Source: Alphaproteobacteria bacterium
GTDB taxonomy: Bacteria; Pseudomonadota; Alphaproteobacteria; Rhodobacterales; Rhodobacteraceae
DNA: 62,009 nt
Reading direction: 5' to 3'
Assembly (NCBI GenBank): GCA_030426685.1
Contig: JAUHYC010000018.1
Span: 1 to 62,009, forward strand
Each line of letters opens with the position of its first letter. Position 1 is the first letter of the stretch. Positions 45,333 to 54,255 of this stretch are shown here, in pieces. The notes under the pieces were generated by a model, which ran no database searches, had not been told where the DNA came from, and saw only the letters and a program-made list of their open reading frames with translations. Both the position numbers and the translations under genes were made by a program.

Positions 45333-46814
45333 TCAGCCGTCGTTTGCGTCCGGGTCGGTTGTGTTGGGGTCGGGTTCGGTCGCTTCGGTATCCGTGTCCG
45401 GTGCGGCTGTGGTCTCAGTTTCGCGCGCCAAAGTGTCATTGTCCCAGACGCCTGATTCAATCTCGCCGCCCGCGTAGCGCATCGTGCCATCGCCGTGGCG
45501 TTTGTTGTCGAGGAAATTGCCTTCGTAGACATCACCGGTCTCGTAGGTCGCCGTGCCGAAACCGCTGATCTTTCCATCGATCCAATCGCCGGTGTAGCTG
45601 TATCCGCCGGGGCGGGTGAACGTGCCTTTGCCCTGACGTTTGCCATCTTTGAAATCGCCCTCGTAGGTGGTGCCATCGGGAAAGGTCGCCTTGCCCTTGC
45701 CATGCCGGACCCCATCGACCCAATCGCCGTCATATCGATAGCCGTTTGCAAAGGTCAGCACGCCTTTGCCATGGCTGCGTGCGTTCTTGAACTGGCCTGT
45801 ATACACGGTGCCATTGGGGTATGTGGCGACACCTGACCCCTCAAATACTCCGGCGACCCAGTCACCGTCGTAGACCGTGCCGTTGGGATAGGTCGTCCGG
45901 CCCTTTCCGTGCTGCAGGTCATCCAGAAAATCACCGACATAGACCGAGCCATCGGCATAGGTAACCTCGCCCAGACCACTGATTTGGCCATTGGCCCATT
46001 CTCCGGAATAGCGAAAGCCATCCGTGCCGGTGAAGATACCCTGCCCGTGGCGCATATCATCTACAAAGTCGCCTTCATAAACGGTGCCGTTGGCATATGT
46101 GACCTTGCCTTTGCCCTGACGGCGACCCCCGGTCAGGTCACCTTCGAACACATCGCCATTGGGATAAACCAGTCGCCCGGACCCCGTCATCTCGTCATCG
46201 ACCCAGTCACCGGTATACGTCATCCCACCCGCAAGACTCAGGGTGCCCTGACCATGACGCTGCCCGGCCCTGATGCCGCCCTCATAGGTGCTTCCATCGG
46301 CGTAGGTGACCTTGGCACTGCCTTCTTTTTGGCCGTCCACCCAGTCGCCGTCATAGGCATAGCCGTCAGGGCCCGTCAGCTTGCCTTTGCCATGGCGTTT
46401 CGCATCTTTGAAGCCGCCTTCATAACGCATCCCATTGGTGTATTCTGCCACGCCGGTGCCGTTGATGGCCCCATCGGCCCATTCGCCTTCATAGGTATGG
46501 CCGTCGGTGTAAATGATCTTGCCACGGCCTTCGGGGCGGCCTTTGGCAAATGTCCCTTCATAGACCGATCCATTGGCATAGCGCGCAGTGCCTTGCCCCT
46601 GGATCTCACCCTCGACCCATTCACCAGAATACTCGAACCCGCTGGGCAACCGGTAGGTACCGGTACCGTGCCGCAGACCGTTTTCGAACGTCCCTTCATA
46701 CACGCCTCCGACATCGTCATCGGCGATGATGACCTGACCGTCTTGCTGTGCGGAAGTGGCCTGTGCCATCAGGGCAAGCGTTACAGCGGCAATGGATGTG
46801 CGGATCGCGTTCAT
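45333..46814 (-). CDS. Exported MORN-repeat protein (about 18 repeats)
   Basis: A 493-aa protein made almost wholly of 23-residue MORN repeats of the form Y-x-G-x-(W/F)-x-x-G-x-x-x-G-x-G. I count 18 clear copies plus one decayed (IESGVW). The start at 46814 gives a signal peptide (TSIAAVTLALMAQATSAQ), so it should be periplasmic or secreted. The C-terminus after the repeats is acidic and Thr/Asp/Pro rich. MORN arrays bind lipids or proteins or act as rigid rulers; the role here is unknown. Confidence 0.88.
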   Translation of the reverse strand: MNAIRTSIAAVTLALMAQATSAQQDGQVIIADDDVGGVYEGTFENGLRHGTGTYRLPSGFEYSGEWVEGEIQGQGTARYANGSVYEGTFAKGRPEGRGKIIYTDGHTYEGEWADGAINGTGVAEYTNGMRYEGGFKDAKRHGKGKLTGPDGYAYDGDWVDGQKEGSAKVTYADGSTYEGGIRAGQRHGQGTLSLAGGMTYTGDWVDDEMTGSGRLVYPNGDVFEGDLTGGRRQGKGKVTYANGTVYEGDFVDDMRHGQGIFTGTDGFRYSGEWANGQISGLGEVTYADGSVYVGDFLDDLQHGKGRTTYPNGTVYDGDWVAGVFEGSGVATYPNGTVYTGQFKNARSHGKGVLTFANGYRYDGDWVDGVRHGKGKATFPDGTTYEGDFKDGKRQGKGTFTRPGGYSYTGDWIDGKISGFGTATYETGDVYEGNFLDNKRHGDGTMRYAGGEIESGVWDNDTLARETETTAAPDTDTEATEPDPNTTDPDANDG

Positions 46815-46968
46815 GGTCGTTCCTGCCTGCAGAGTATCTTGAGCTGTTGGTCCGTAGGCAAAACTAGGATACCGCCGGGGGCAGAGCAACGGCTTTTGCC
46901 GCATTTGTCTTTAACTCGCGCTGTGATCTGCTAAATCCCTGAAAGACTGACGAGGGCAAGAGGGCAAC

Positions 46969-48627
46969 ATGGCCGATCGTTTCCGCATTATGCTGGCACA
47001 GCTGAACCCGACAGTAGGTGATATCGAGGGTAACGCCGCCAAGGCCGCTGCCGCTTGGGCTCAGGGGCGCGATGCGCAGGCCGATCTGGTGGCGCTGCCC
47101 GAGATGTTCATCACCGGGTACAACACGCAGGATCTGGTATTGAAACCGGCGTTTCATAACGCTGCGATCGAGGCCGCTCAGGCGCTGGCCAAGCAATGTG
47201 CCGACGGCCCCGCGCTGGCGATCGGCGGGCCATGGGTCGAGGCGGGAAGGCTTTACAACGCCTATCTGATCCTCAAGGGGGGACGGATCGTCAGCAAGGT
47301 CCTCAAGCATCATTTGCCCAACGAAACGGTTTTTGACGAAGTGCGTTTGTACGATGCCGGCCCGTTGGGCGGGCCTTATGCGGTGGGCAACACCCGGATC
47401 GGTAGCCCGATCTGCGAAGATGGCTGGCACGAGGATGTGGCCGAAACGCTTGAGGAAACCGGCGCCGAGTTTCTGCTGATCCCCAATGGATCGCCCTATT
47501 ACCGTGACAAGTACGATGTTCGTCTGAACCACATGGTTGCGCGGGTGGTCGAGACGGGGCTGCCGGTGATCTATCTGAACATGGTCGGCGGTCAGGACGA
47601 TCAGGTGTTCGATGGGGCCACATTCGGGTTGAATCCGGGCGGAGAACTGGCCTTTCGGATGCCGGTTTTCGACGAAGCGGTGCAGCATGTCGACCTGCAG
47701 CGCGGTGAGGATGGCTGGCGGATTACGCCCGGTGAGGTGGTGCCACAACCCGACGCGTGGGAGCAGGACTATCGCGCGATGGTGCAGTCCTTACGCGATT
47801 ACATGGGTAAAACCGGGTTTAAGAAAGCGGTTCTGGGCCTCTCGGGCGGTGTCGATTCCGCACTCGTCGCCGCCATTGCCGTGGATGCAATCGGGGCCGA
47901 GAATGTGCGCTGCGTGATGCTGCCGTCGGAATACACCAGTCAGGGTTCGCTCGACGATGCCGAGGCGGTCGCCAACGCCTTGGGCGTACACTATGACTTT
48001 GTGCCGATTTCCAAGGGTCGGGCAGCGGTGACCGAAACGCTGGCACCGCTGTTTGCAGGGCATGATGAGGACCTGACCGAAGAAAACATCCAGTCCCGCC
48101 TGCGCGGGCTGCTGCTGATGGCGATCTCCAACAAGTTTGGTGAGATGCTGTTAACCACCGGCAACAAATCCGAGGTCGCGGTGGGCTATGCCACGATCTA
48201 CGGCGACATGAATGGCGGCTATAACCCGATCAAGGACCTGTACAAGACCCGCGTGTTCGAGACCTGCCGCTGGCGCAACGCCAATCATCGCATCTGGATG
48301 AACGGCCCCGAGGGCGAGGTCATTCGGCCTTCGATCATTGATAAGCCGCCAAGCGCAGAACTGCGCGAAGATCAGAAAGACAGCGATAGCCTGCCGGACT
48401 ACCCGGTTCTGGACGCCATTCTGGATATTTTGGTGGATCAGGACGGCTCAGTCGCGGATTGTGTTGCCGCCGGTTTCGATGAGGTCGAGGCGCGACGGGT
48501 CGAACACCTGATCTACATCAGCGAATACAAGCGCTTTCAATCTGCGCCGGGTACAAGGCTGACACCGCGCGCCTTCTGGCTGGACCGCCGCTATCCGATT
48601 GTGAATCGCTGGCGGAACCGAAGCTGA
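46969..48627 (+). CDS. nadE: Glutamine-hydrolysing NAD+ synthetase
   Basis: A 552-aa two-domain enzyme. The N-terminal nitrilase-fold glutaminase has E (VALPEMFITGY), K (KVLKHHLPNETVFDE) and the nucleophile Cys in IGSPICEDGWHED. The C-terminal ATP-pyrophosphatase has the P-loop LGLSGGVDSALVAAIA near 285-300. It amidates deamido-NAD using ammonia tunnelled from glutamine. Confidence 0.96.
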   Translation: MADRFRIMLAQLNPTVGDIEGNAAKAAAAWAQGRDAQADLVALPEMFITGYNTQDLVLKPAFHNAAIEAAQALAKQCADGPALAIGGPWVEAGRLYNAYLILKGGRIVSKVLKHHLPNETVFDEVRLYDAGPLGGPYAVGNTRIGSPICEDGWHEDVAETLEETGAEFLLIPNGSPYYRDKYDVRLNHMVARVVETGLPVIYLNMVGGQDDQVFDGATFGLNPGGELAFRMPVFDEAVQHVDLQRGEDGWRITPGEVVPQPDAWEQDYRAMVQSLRDYMGKTGFKKAVLGLSGGVDSALVAAIAVDAIGAENVRCVMLPSEYTSQGSLDDAEAVANALGVHYDFVPISKGRAAVTETLAPLFAGHDEDLTEENIQSRLRGLLLMAISNKFGEMLLTTGNKSEVAVGYATIYGDMNGGYNPIKDLYKTRVFETCRWRNANHRIWMNGPEGEVIRPSIIDKPPSAELREDQKDSDSLPDYPVLDAILDILVDQDGSVADCVAAGFDEVEARRVEHLIYISEYKRFQSAPGTRLTPRAFWLDRRYPIVNRWRNRS

Positions 48628-48678
48628 CGGCTGACCATCCTGCCCTGAACTCAATTGTTGAGCAATTCTGAGCAATGC

Positions 48679-48751
48679 CGCCTGTATTCCGGTATTGTTC
48701 AGTACCGGCAGGTACTTACAGGCGCACCACTTGCGCTTTGGCCCATTTTTT
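48679..48751 (+). other. Structured intergenic region, possible small RNA or terminator
   Basis: CGCCTGTA (48679-48686) pairs with TACAGGCG (48717-48724). Nested inside is CCGGTA (48689-48694) with TACCGG (48703-48708). GCGCA/TGCGC (48722-48726, 48732-48736) follows and overlaps the outer stem, then T6 at 48746-48751. It lies in the 271-bp gap after nadE. It could end nadE transcription or be the 3' part of a small RNA. Nothing else is visible in the gap. Confidence 0.3.
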
Positions 48752-48898
48752 GCCACATTTGTGACCGGGGTTTGCCTCATATGGGGCAAGCGTGACGCAA
48801 TCCGGTGGTTCACCTTCATTTCAGGGTTCACAAACCGGTTTGTTGAACTGGGTAACGGCATCCGTGTTTGGGATGCCAGTAAAGGTATTGGTGGTCAA

Positions 48899-49165
48899 AT
48901 GACGAATGGATATGACAAACCGCTTCATTCTCCGGCGCCATGGAGAACCATGGAATCGCCGGCACGCGAACTTGATGAAGAGGCTCTGGATGCAACCATT
49001 GCGGACATCCTGAACCAAGAGGCACCGGCGCCCGAGACGAGCAGTCAACCGGTTCGAACCGAGTTCCCGGTGTTACAGCCGCAGGAGAATTTTGCTGCGC
49101 ATACCGCCTCCGGTCTTGGTGGTGTTCTGCGCGAGAAATGGGCGCAACTGTCCGGCGCGGCCTGA
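48899..49165 (+). CDS. Hypothetical small acidic protein
   Basis: An 88-aa protein I do not recognise, starting MTNGYDKPLHSPAPWRTMESP and ending LREKWAQLSGAA. It has an acidic, Ala-rich helix in the middle (LDEEALDATIADILNQEAP) and no signal or membrane segment. The frame stays open upstream to 48695, but that part is rich in Phe, Arg and Trp and covers RNA-like structure, so I placed the start at the ATG with GGTGG upstream. An ATG at 48950 is possible. Confidence 0.5.
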   Translation: MTNGYDKPLHSPAPWRTMESPARELDEEALDATIADILNQEAPAPETSSQPVRTEFPVLQPQENFAAHTASGLGGVLREKWAQLSGAA

Positions 49166-49318
49166 GAAGTTGAAGAGATGGCGCCGCGGACAGTTCCGCC
49201 CGCTTTGGCCATTCGGCCACAGGTTCGGGGAAATGCCTGACTACCTACCTGTTCCGCATTGTCAGCGCGATCCTGATCAGGCTGGATTCTGCTTGGAAGA
49301 CATAACTCCGAGCGGTTG

Positions 49319-50650
49319 ATGCCAGGCCCAAATCCGACACCAGTCGAATCTGATCTCTCACTCCCCAAGCGTGTAAATGTCGTCGTCATTGGCGGCGGGA
49401 TTATCGGTGCCTCGACGGCCCTGGAACTGGCCGAGCGGGGCGTTTCTGTCCTGCTGTGTGAAAAGGGCCGGATCGCGGGCGAACAAAGCTCTCGCAACTG
49501 GGGTTGGGTGCGGCTCGGACTGCGCGACCCCCGCGAGGTTCCGTTGATGTCCGAATCCCTGCGCATCTGGCAGGGACTGGATGCGCGGATCGGGCGCAAA
49601 ACCGGATATGAGAAATCCGGGATATTGTTCGGTGCCTCCGGTGCGCGGAGCGACGTCAATCTGACGCGTTGGTTAGGACACGTCGAAGGATTGCAGACCG
49701 GGGCGCGGATGGTGTCGGGCGCCGAGTTGCAGGGTTTGCTGCCCGAGCACAGAATGGCTCTGCGGTCTGCACTGTACATGCCGCAGGACGGACGGGCGGA
49801 ACCGCAATGGGCCACCCCTGCAGTTGCTGAGGCCGCGCGTGACCGCGGGGCGGTGATCATGACCAATTGCGCGGTGCGCAGCTTGGATATTCAGGCTGGT
49901 CGGATCTCTGGCGTCTTTACCGAGCGGGGCCGGATTCAATGTCACCAAGTCGTGTTGGCGGGTGGGGCGTGGTCGCGTTTGTTTGCTGGCAATGCCGGGA
50001 TCGATCTGCCGCAGCTTAAGGTGTTGAACACGGTGATGCGCTCCTCTCCGGTCAAGCCCGGTCCGGTGACGTCGATCTGGACGGATGGATACGCCATCCG
50101 CAAACGCGCAGATGGCGGGTACACGATCGCGTCGGGGCACGAAAACACCGTCGACATCGTTCCCGACAGTTTCCGGCTGGCGCGGCAGTTTCTGCCCGCG
50201 TTCCGTCAGGAATGGCGATCGTTGCGCTTTCGCCTGTCGCGGCGCTGGATGACCGAAGCGCAGCAGGATCGGAATTGGCTGCCCACTGATGTGACCCCGT
50301 TTGAACAGTGCCGGGTGCTGGACCCCGAGCCTTCGCAAAAGGTTCTGCGGCGAACGTGGGCAAGCGCCCGCAAGGCGATCCCTGCGCTGGAAGGTGCAGA
50401 GATCGTACAAAGCTGGGCCGGACTGATTGATGTGACCCCGGACGCGATTCCGATCATCTCGAAGGTGGAGCATCTGCCGGGCTTGCACATAGCAACCGGA
50501 TTTTCGGGTCATGGGTTTGGTATCGGCCCCGCAGCGGGCCGATTAGTGGCTGATCTTGTGACCCAAAGTACGCCTTGCGTCGATCCGACCGCCTTTCGCC
50601 TGTCCCGTTTCACGGATGGCGCAAAGATACGGCCGGATCCGGGGTACTAG
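49319..50650 (+). CDS. FAD-dependent oxidoreductase (DAO family)
   Basis: A 443-aa flavoprotein of the D-amino acid oxidase/dehydrogenase superfamily. FAD-binding VVVIGGGIIGASTALELAERG lies near residues 21-41, then GEQSSRNWGWVRLG, and a C-terminal GLHIATGFSGHGFGIGPAAGRLVADL closing the fold. It presumably deaminates or oxidises an amine or amino acid; the substrate is unknown. A TTG one codon upstream is an alternative start. Few RBS signals are visible. Confidence 0.88.
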   Translation: MPGPNPTPVESDLSLPKRVNVVVIGGGIIGASTALELAERGVSVLLCEKGRIAGEQSSRNWGWVRLGLRDPREVPLMSESLRIWQGLDARIGRKTGYEKSGILFGASGARSDVNLTRWLGHVEGLQTGARMVSGAELQGLLPEHRMALRSALYMPQDGRAEPQWATPAVAEAARDRGAVIMTNCAVRSLDIQAGRISGVFTERGRIQCHQVVLAGGAWSRLFAGNAGIDLPQLKVLNTVMRSSPVKPGPVTSIWTDGYAIRKRADGGYTIASGHENTVDIVPDSFRLARQFLPAFRQEWRSLRFRLSRRWMTEAQQDRNWLPTDVTPFEQCRVLDPEPSQKVLRRTWASARKAIPALEGAEIVQSWAGLIDVTPDAIPIISKVEHLPGLHIATGFSGHGFGIGPAAGRLVADLVTQSTPCVDPTAFRLSRFTDGAKIRPDPGY

Positions 50651-50654
50651 GCCT

Positions 50655-51587
50655 CTATTCCATCATCTGATAGCTGACCGGGACAAAGCGGAACCCGTCG
50701 CCTCGGGTTTCGACATAACCGGCAGCGGGAAACGGCATGTGGTAGCCGATCATCGGCACCATGTCAGCGGCGAGCAACCCCAGCACATCGCGGCGTGCTT
50801 GCGTGGCGGCGGCCTTGTCCATGTCAAAGCGCACCTCCCATTCGGGATGGGCGAAGGACCACACATAGTGGTTGGCAAGGTCTGCCGTCAGGATGAGGCG
50901 CTGGCCGTTGCTTTCCAGATGATAGACCATATGGCCCGGGGTGTGCCCGAAGGCTGCCATTGCGGTAACGCCCGACACCACATCCCCGCCGTCTTCGATA
51001 AAGGTGATCTTCTCGGCCATCGGCGTGACCTTGGCCGCAACCAGATCACCCACCCGGTTGCCTGCGTCCTGCGCTGCCCAGAAGTCATACTCTGGGGCTG
51101 CCGTGACGTAGCGCGCGTTTGTGAATGTTGCTGCATCTTCGGTGGTCATGCCGCCGATATGGTCGGGATGCATATGGGTCAGAACCACAACGTCGATCTG
51201 ATCCGGTGTTACGCCTGCATCGGCCAGCGCTGTCTGGATGCCGCCTTGTCCAAGCCCGGTGTCGAACAGAACGCGCTCGGATCCGGTATCAACCAGCGTT
51301 GGTGTAAAGAAGAATTGGGCTTTGTCTGCGGGAATGAAGTTTTCGGCTGAGACCTTTGCGAATTCTTCATCTGACGCGCCGCCGCCGAAAATCTCTTTTG
51401 CCCCGTCACGCGGCAGGCTACCGTCCAGCAGAGTGGTTACGGTGAAATCGCCCAACTGGAATGATTTTGCGATTGTGGAGTTGGCCTTGGTCTCGGCCCC
51501 TGCGGCCAGAACCGGGGTTGCCGCCGCCGCAAATGGCAACGCTGCAGCCGTGCCAAGCGCAGCCCGGCGGGTCATCTTGATGGTCAT
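50655..51587 (-). CDS. Exported MBL-fold metallo-hydrolase
   Basis: A 310-aa metallo-beta-lactamase-fold enzyme with the dinuclear zinc motif HMHPDH (in VLTHMHPDHIGGM). The N-terminus KMTRRAALGTAAALPFAAAA looks like a Tat signal (RR followed by a hydrophobic stretch ending A-L-A), so it should be folded before export to the periplasm. Relatives include lactonases, but the sequence does not show which ester is cut. It converges on the FAD oxidoreductase gene with a 4-bp gap. Confidence 0.88.
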   Translation of the reverse strand: MTIKMTRRAALGTAAALPFAAAATPVLAAGAETKANSTIAKSFQLGDFTVTTLLDGSLPRDGAKEIFGGGASDEEFAKVSAENFIPADKAQFFFTPTLVDTGSERVLFDTGLGQGGIQTALADAGVTPDQIDVVVLTHMHPDHIGGMTTEDAATFTNARYVTAAPEYDFWAAQDAGNRVGDLVAAKVTPMAEKITFIEDGGDVVSGVTAMAAFGHTPGHMVYHLESNGQRLILTADLANHYVWSFAHPEWEVRFDMDKAAATQARRDVLGLLAADMVPMIGYHMPFPAAGYVETRGDGFRFVPVSYQMME

Positions 51588-51703
51588 CGTCGTCCTCCCT
51601 GTCAGACTATAATTGATTGAATTAGGTCGGTCCGGGTCCGGTACCAGTTAGTACACCGCTAATTAGGCTGCGAGGTTGAACTTTACGTGATAGTTTTCTG
51701 TTC

Positions 51704-52138
51704 ATGTCGCGCTCTCCGAACAAAACCGTGCCTACCAGCCAAAGAACCGCCGATTTTCTGGCGGCGGTGCAGCCGGCGCGGAAAGCGGAAGAGGCGCAGG
51801 TGCTGGATCGGCTGTTTCGTGGCGTAACCGGGTTTGCTCCGGTGATGTGGGGCGCATCCATCATCGGGTACGGCAGGTATCACTATCGCTATGAAACCGG
51901 TCGTGAGGGGGATTTTCTGGCTACCGGGTTTTCGCCCCGCAAGTCTGCGCATTCGATCTACATCATGCCGGGTTATGCGGATTTTGACGTTATTCTGGCA
52001 AGGCTGGGCAAGCACAAACTGGGCAAGTCCTGTCTTTATGTAAACAAGCTTGCGGATATCGATCTTGAGGTGTTGGCCGAGCTTGTCCGCGCCGGTTTGG
52101 ACGATTTGGCGCAGAAATGGCCGGTTGAGCCGACCTGA
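51704..52138 (+). CDS. DUF1801 domain protein
   Basis: A 144-aa cytoplasmic protein of the DUF1801/YdhG-like family, with the usual central WGASIIGYGRYHYRYETGREGDF and ATGFSPRKSAHSIYIMPG. Function not established. The 116-bp gap to the divergent MBL gene includes an imperfect operator-like repeat TAATT-N5-AATTA at 51610-51624. Confidence 0.88.
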   Translation: MSRSPNKTVPTSQRTADFLAAVQPARKAEEAQVLDRLFRGVTGFAPVMWGASIIGYGRYHYRYETGREGDFLATGFSPRKSAHSIYIMPGYADFDVILARLGKHKLGKSCLYVNKLADIDLEVLAELVRAGLDDLAQKWPVEPT

Positions 52139-52198
52139 GGGCTTCGGCTGGACAAAACCACGTTCCTGTGACATGAGCCGCGCCAACAGGAGACACCC

Positions 52199-53524
52199 AT
52201 GACCACCACCCGTTTCGCCCCGTCGCCCACCGGTTACATCCATGTGGGCAACCTGCGCACCGCCCTTATGAACTATCTGATCGCCCGCAAGGCTGGCGGC
52301 ACCTTCATCCTGCGCATCGACGACACCGACCCCGAGCGCTCGAAGGAAGAATATGTCGATGCGATCAAGCAGGATCTGGACTGGCTAGGCCTGCATTGGG
52401 ACCGGGTTGAGCGTCAGTCGGACCGGCTCGATCGCTATGCCGAAGCCGCAGACAAGCTTCGCGAGATGGGCCGGTTCTATGAGGCGTTCGAAACGCCCAC
52501 CGAACTGGACCTGAAGCGCAAGAAGCAACTGAACATGGGCAAGCCGCCGGTCTATGACCGCGCCGCGCTGAACCTGTCGGATGCCGAGAAAGAGGCGCTG
52601 CGCGCCGAGCGTGGCAATGGTGTCTGGCGCTTCAAGCTCGATCATGAGCGGATCGAGTGGACCGACGGTATTCTGGGCGACATCTCGATCGATGCGGCCT
52701 CGGTCTCTGATCCGGTGCTGATCCGGGGGGACGGTCAGGTGCTTTATACCATCGCGTCGGTGGTAGACGATACCGAGATGGGCGTGACGGACGTCGTGCG
52801 CGGCTCGGATCATGTGACCAACACCGCGACGCAGATTCAGATCATCGAAGCGCTGGGCGGTACTTGTCCGCGTTTCGCGCACCATTCGTTGCTGACCGGC
52901 CCGCAGGGCGAGGCGCTGTCCAAACGTCTGGGCACGCTGGCCCTGCGCGATCTGCGCGAGCAGGGTGTGCGGCCGATGGCGCTGTTGAGCCTGATGGCGC
53001 GTCTGGGCTCGTCCGATCCGGTTGAACTGCGGTCCGACATGGCCGATCTGATCGACGGTTTTGACGTCACGCGCTTTGGTGCGGCACCCACCAAGTTTGA
53101 CGTGCAGGACCTGTTCCCATTGACGGCCAAGCACTTGCAATCGCTGCCGCTGGCTGATGTGGCCGACGCTGTTGCGGATGCGGGCGTTCCCACTGATCTC
53201 GCCGAGCCGTTCTGGGCCATGGCACGCGAGAACATCACCACTCTGGCAGACCTCAAAGGCTGGTGGGAGCTGTGCCGTGACGGTGCAGAGCCACTGATCG
53301 CGGATGAGGATCGTGAGTTCATTGCGCAGGCCATCGCATTGCTGCCCGAAGGCCCGTTCGATGGTGAAACCTGGGGCACCTGGACCAAAGCCGTGAAAGA
53401 GGCCACGGGCCGCAAGGGCAAAGGCCTGTTCATGCCGCTGCGCAAGGCGCTGACCGGGATGGAGCGGGGGCCGGAGATGGCCGCATTGCTGCCCTTGCTG
53501 CAGGTCATCCGCGCACGCGGCTGA
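52199..53524 (+). CDS. gltX: Glutamyl-tRNA synthetase
   Basis: A 441-aa class I synthetase. HIGH-type HVGN is at residues 16-19 (PTGYIHVGNLRTAL) and KMSKS-type LSKRLG near 240 (GEALSKRLGTLAL). The shorter length and the variant KMSKS motif fit the second type of GltX found in alphaproteobacteria, some of which charge tRNA-Gln for amidation. A hairpin region follows the stop (53529-53579). Confidence 0.93.
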   Translation: MTTTRFAPSPTGYIHVGNLRTALMNYLIARKAGGTFILRIDDTDPERSKEEYVDAIKQDLDWLGLHWDRVERQSDRLDRYAEAADKLREMGRFYEAFETPTELDLKRKKQLNMGKPPVYDRAALNLSDAEKEALRAERGNGVWRFKLDHERIEWTDGILGDISIDAASVSDPVLIRGDGQVLYTIASVVDDTEMGVTDVVRGSDHVTNTATQIQIIEALGGTCPRFAHHSLLTGPQGEALSKRLGTLALRDLREQGVRPMALLSLMARLGSSDPVELRSDMADLIDGFDVTRFGAAPTKFDVQDLFPLTAKHLQSLPLADVADAVADAGVPTDLAEPFWAMARENITTLADLKGWWELCRDGAEPLIADEDREFIAQAIALLPEGPFDGETWGTWTKAVKEATGRKGKGLFMPLRKALTGMERGPEMAALLPLLQVIRARG

Positions 53525-53528
53525 GGAA

Positions 53529-53579
53529 ACGCGCCTGTCGGCGCGTGCCTTCGGCGAGAGTATTTGGCAAAAAGTGAAG
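53529..53579 (+). terminator. Tandem hairpins with Rhodobacterales-type 3' motif after gltX
   Basis: ACGCGCC (53529-53535) pairs with GGCGCGT (53540-53546); GCC-TTC-GGC (53547-53555) forms a second small stem, followed by GAGAGTATTTGGCAAAAAG. This resembles a GCC-TCC-GGC-GGG-ATATTT motif that I recall at many 3' ends in Rhodobacteraceae. Probably a transcript end for gltX. Confidence 0.5.
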
Positions 53580-53591
53580 TCGTGTGCCACG

Positions 53592-54161
53592 CTATGCGGG
53601 GTGCACGATCCTTGCGCCCGTCTTTGCAAGGCGATCATCTACAAATGAAGTTTCATCCGCATTCAACTGTTGATGACGCGGATATCGCGGTTCGGCGCGG
53701 TCATTCAGCACCGGTGTTTCCCAGCCGTCGGTGGTGGCAAAGAAACGGTCCGCCCCGTCCGGGCCGAAGGCGCGAAGATAACCTTGGACGACCACGTCAA
53801 GGTAGCTGAGCAGGAGTGGATGTTTGTCTGCCGGTTCACTATGCCTTTCCTTCGGAACGGCATAGACGGCTATTTCGACCTCGTCAGTCAGAGGGTGCGT
53901 AATCGAATGGGTCGCTGAAATGCGATCATAGGCCCATTCCCTTTCATCCAATGCCACCCAGTCATTTTCGGGGACATGGGCGATCATGCCGTCGATCTCG
54001 GACCCGGGATGGGGGATTGCGGTCAGGAAGGCAACCGGGCGCAGATCGGTATGCCTCCATGCGCGCCGCCAGCCTTTCAGCCGCGCCGGGCGCGGGTCCG
54101 GAAAGTCGTGCGTGGAGAGGTTAACCAAGCTGCCATAGCCAAAGAAATAGGGTTCTGCCAT
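53592..54161 (-). CDS. Gamma-glutamylcyclotransferase-like protein
   Basis: A 189-aa GGCT-fold protein with the glycine-rich entrance FGYGSLVN at residues 7-14 and a plausible catalytic Glu in LDEREWAYDRI near residue 79. Members cleave gamma-glutamyl peptides to 5-oxoproline. The start at 54161 begins the conserved fold; the longer frame runs through the control region of the divergent Rrf2 gene. Confidence 0.85.
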   Translation of the reverse strand: MAEPYFFGYGSLVNLSTHDFPDPRPARLKGWRRAWRHTDLRPVAFLTAIPHPGSEIDGMIAHVPENDWVALDEREWAYDRISATHSITHPLTDEVEIAVYAVPKERHSEPADKHPLLLSYLDVVVQGYLRAFGPDGADRFFATTDGWETPVLNDRAEPRYPRHQQLNADETSFVDDRLAKTGARIVHPA

Positions 54162-54185
54162 TCGGGCCGCGTACTGTTTTGACGA

Positions 54186-54199
54186 TTGATGTATGTCAA
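54186..54199. promoter_or_regulatory. FNR/FnrL-type box
   Basis: TTGATGTATGTCAA fits the FNR/Dnr consensus TTGAT-N4-ATCAA with one mismatch and is 57 nt upstream of the Rrf2 ATG, between it and the divergent GGCT gene. It suggests oxygen or nitric-oxide dependent control. Confidence 0.65.
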
Positions 54200-54255
54200 A
54201 CAGTCTTTTTTCGAAACATGCAATAAGGTTGTATCTTGAAATTTGGGAGGTCCTG

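Noticed and set aside
45400..46700. Periodic repeats suggestive of a CRISPR array
   Set aside because: The 69-bp period is the 23-residue MORN repeat in a coding frame; the units are diverged and have no unique spacers.
45909..46934. 341-codon plus-strand frame opposite the MORN gene
   Set aside because: Its periodicity comes from the MORN repeats read backwards; no independent signals.
50655..51587. AHL lactonase to pair with luxI
   Set aside because: The MBL fold and HxHxDH motif are shared by many hydrolases; the exported form and 50-kb distance from luxI give no support for quorum quenching.
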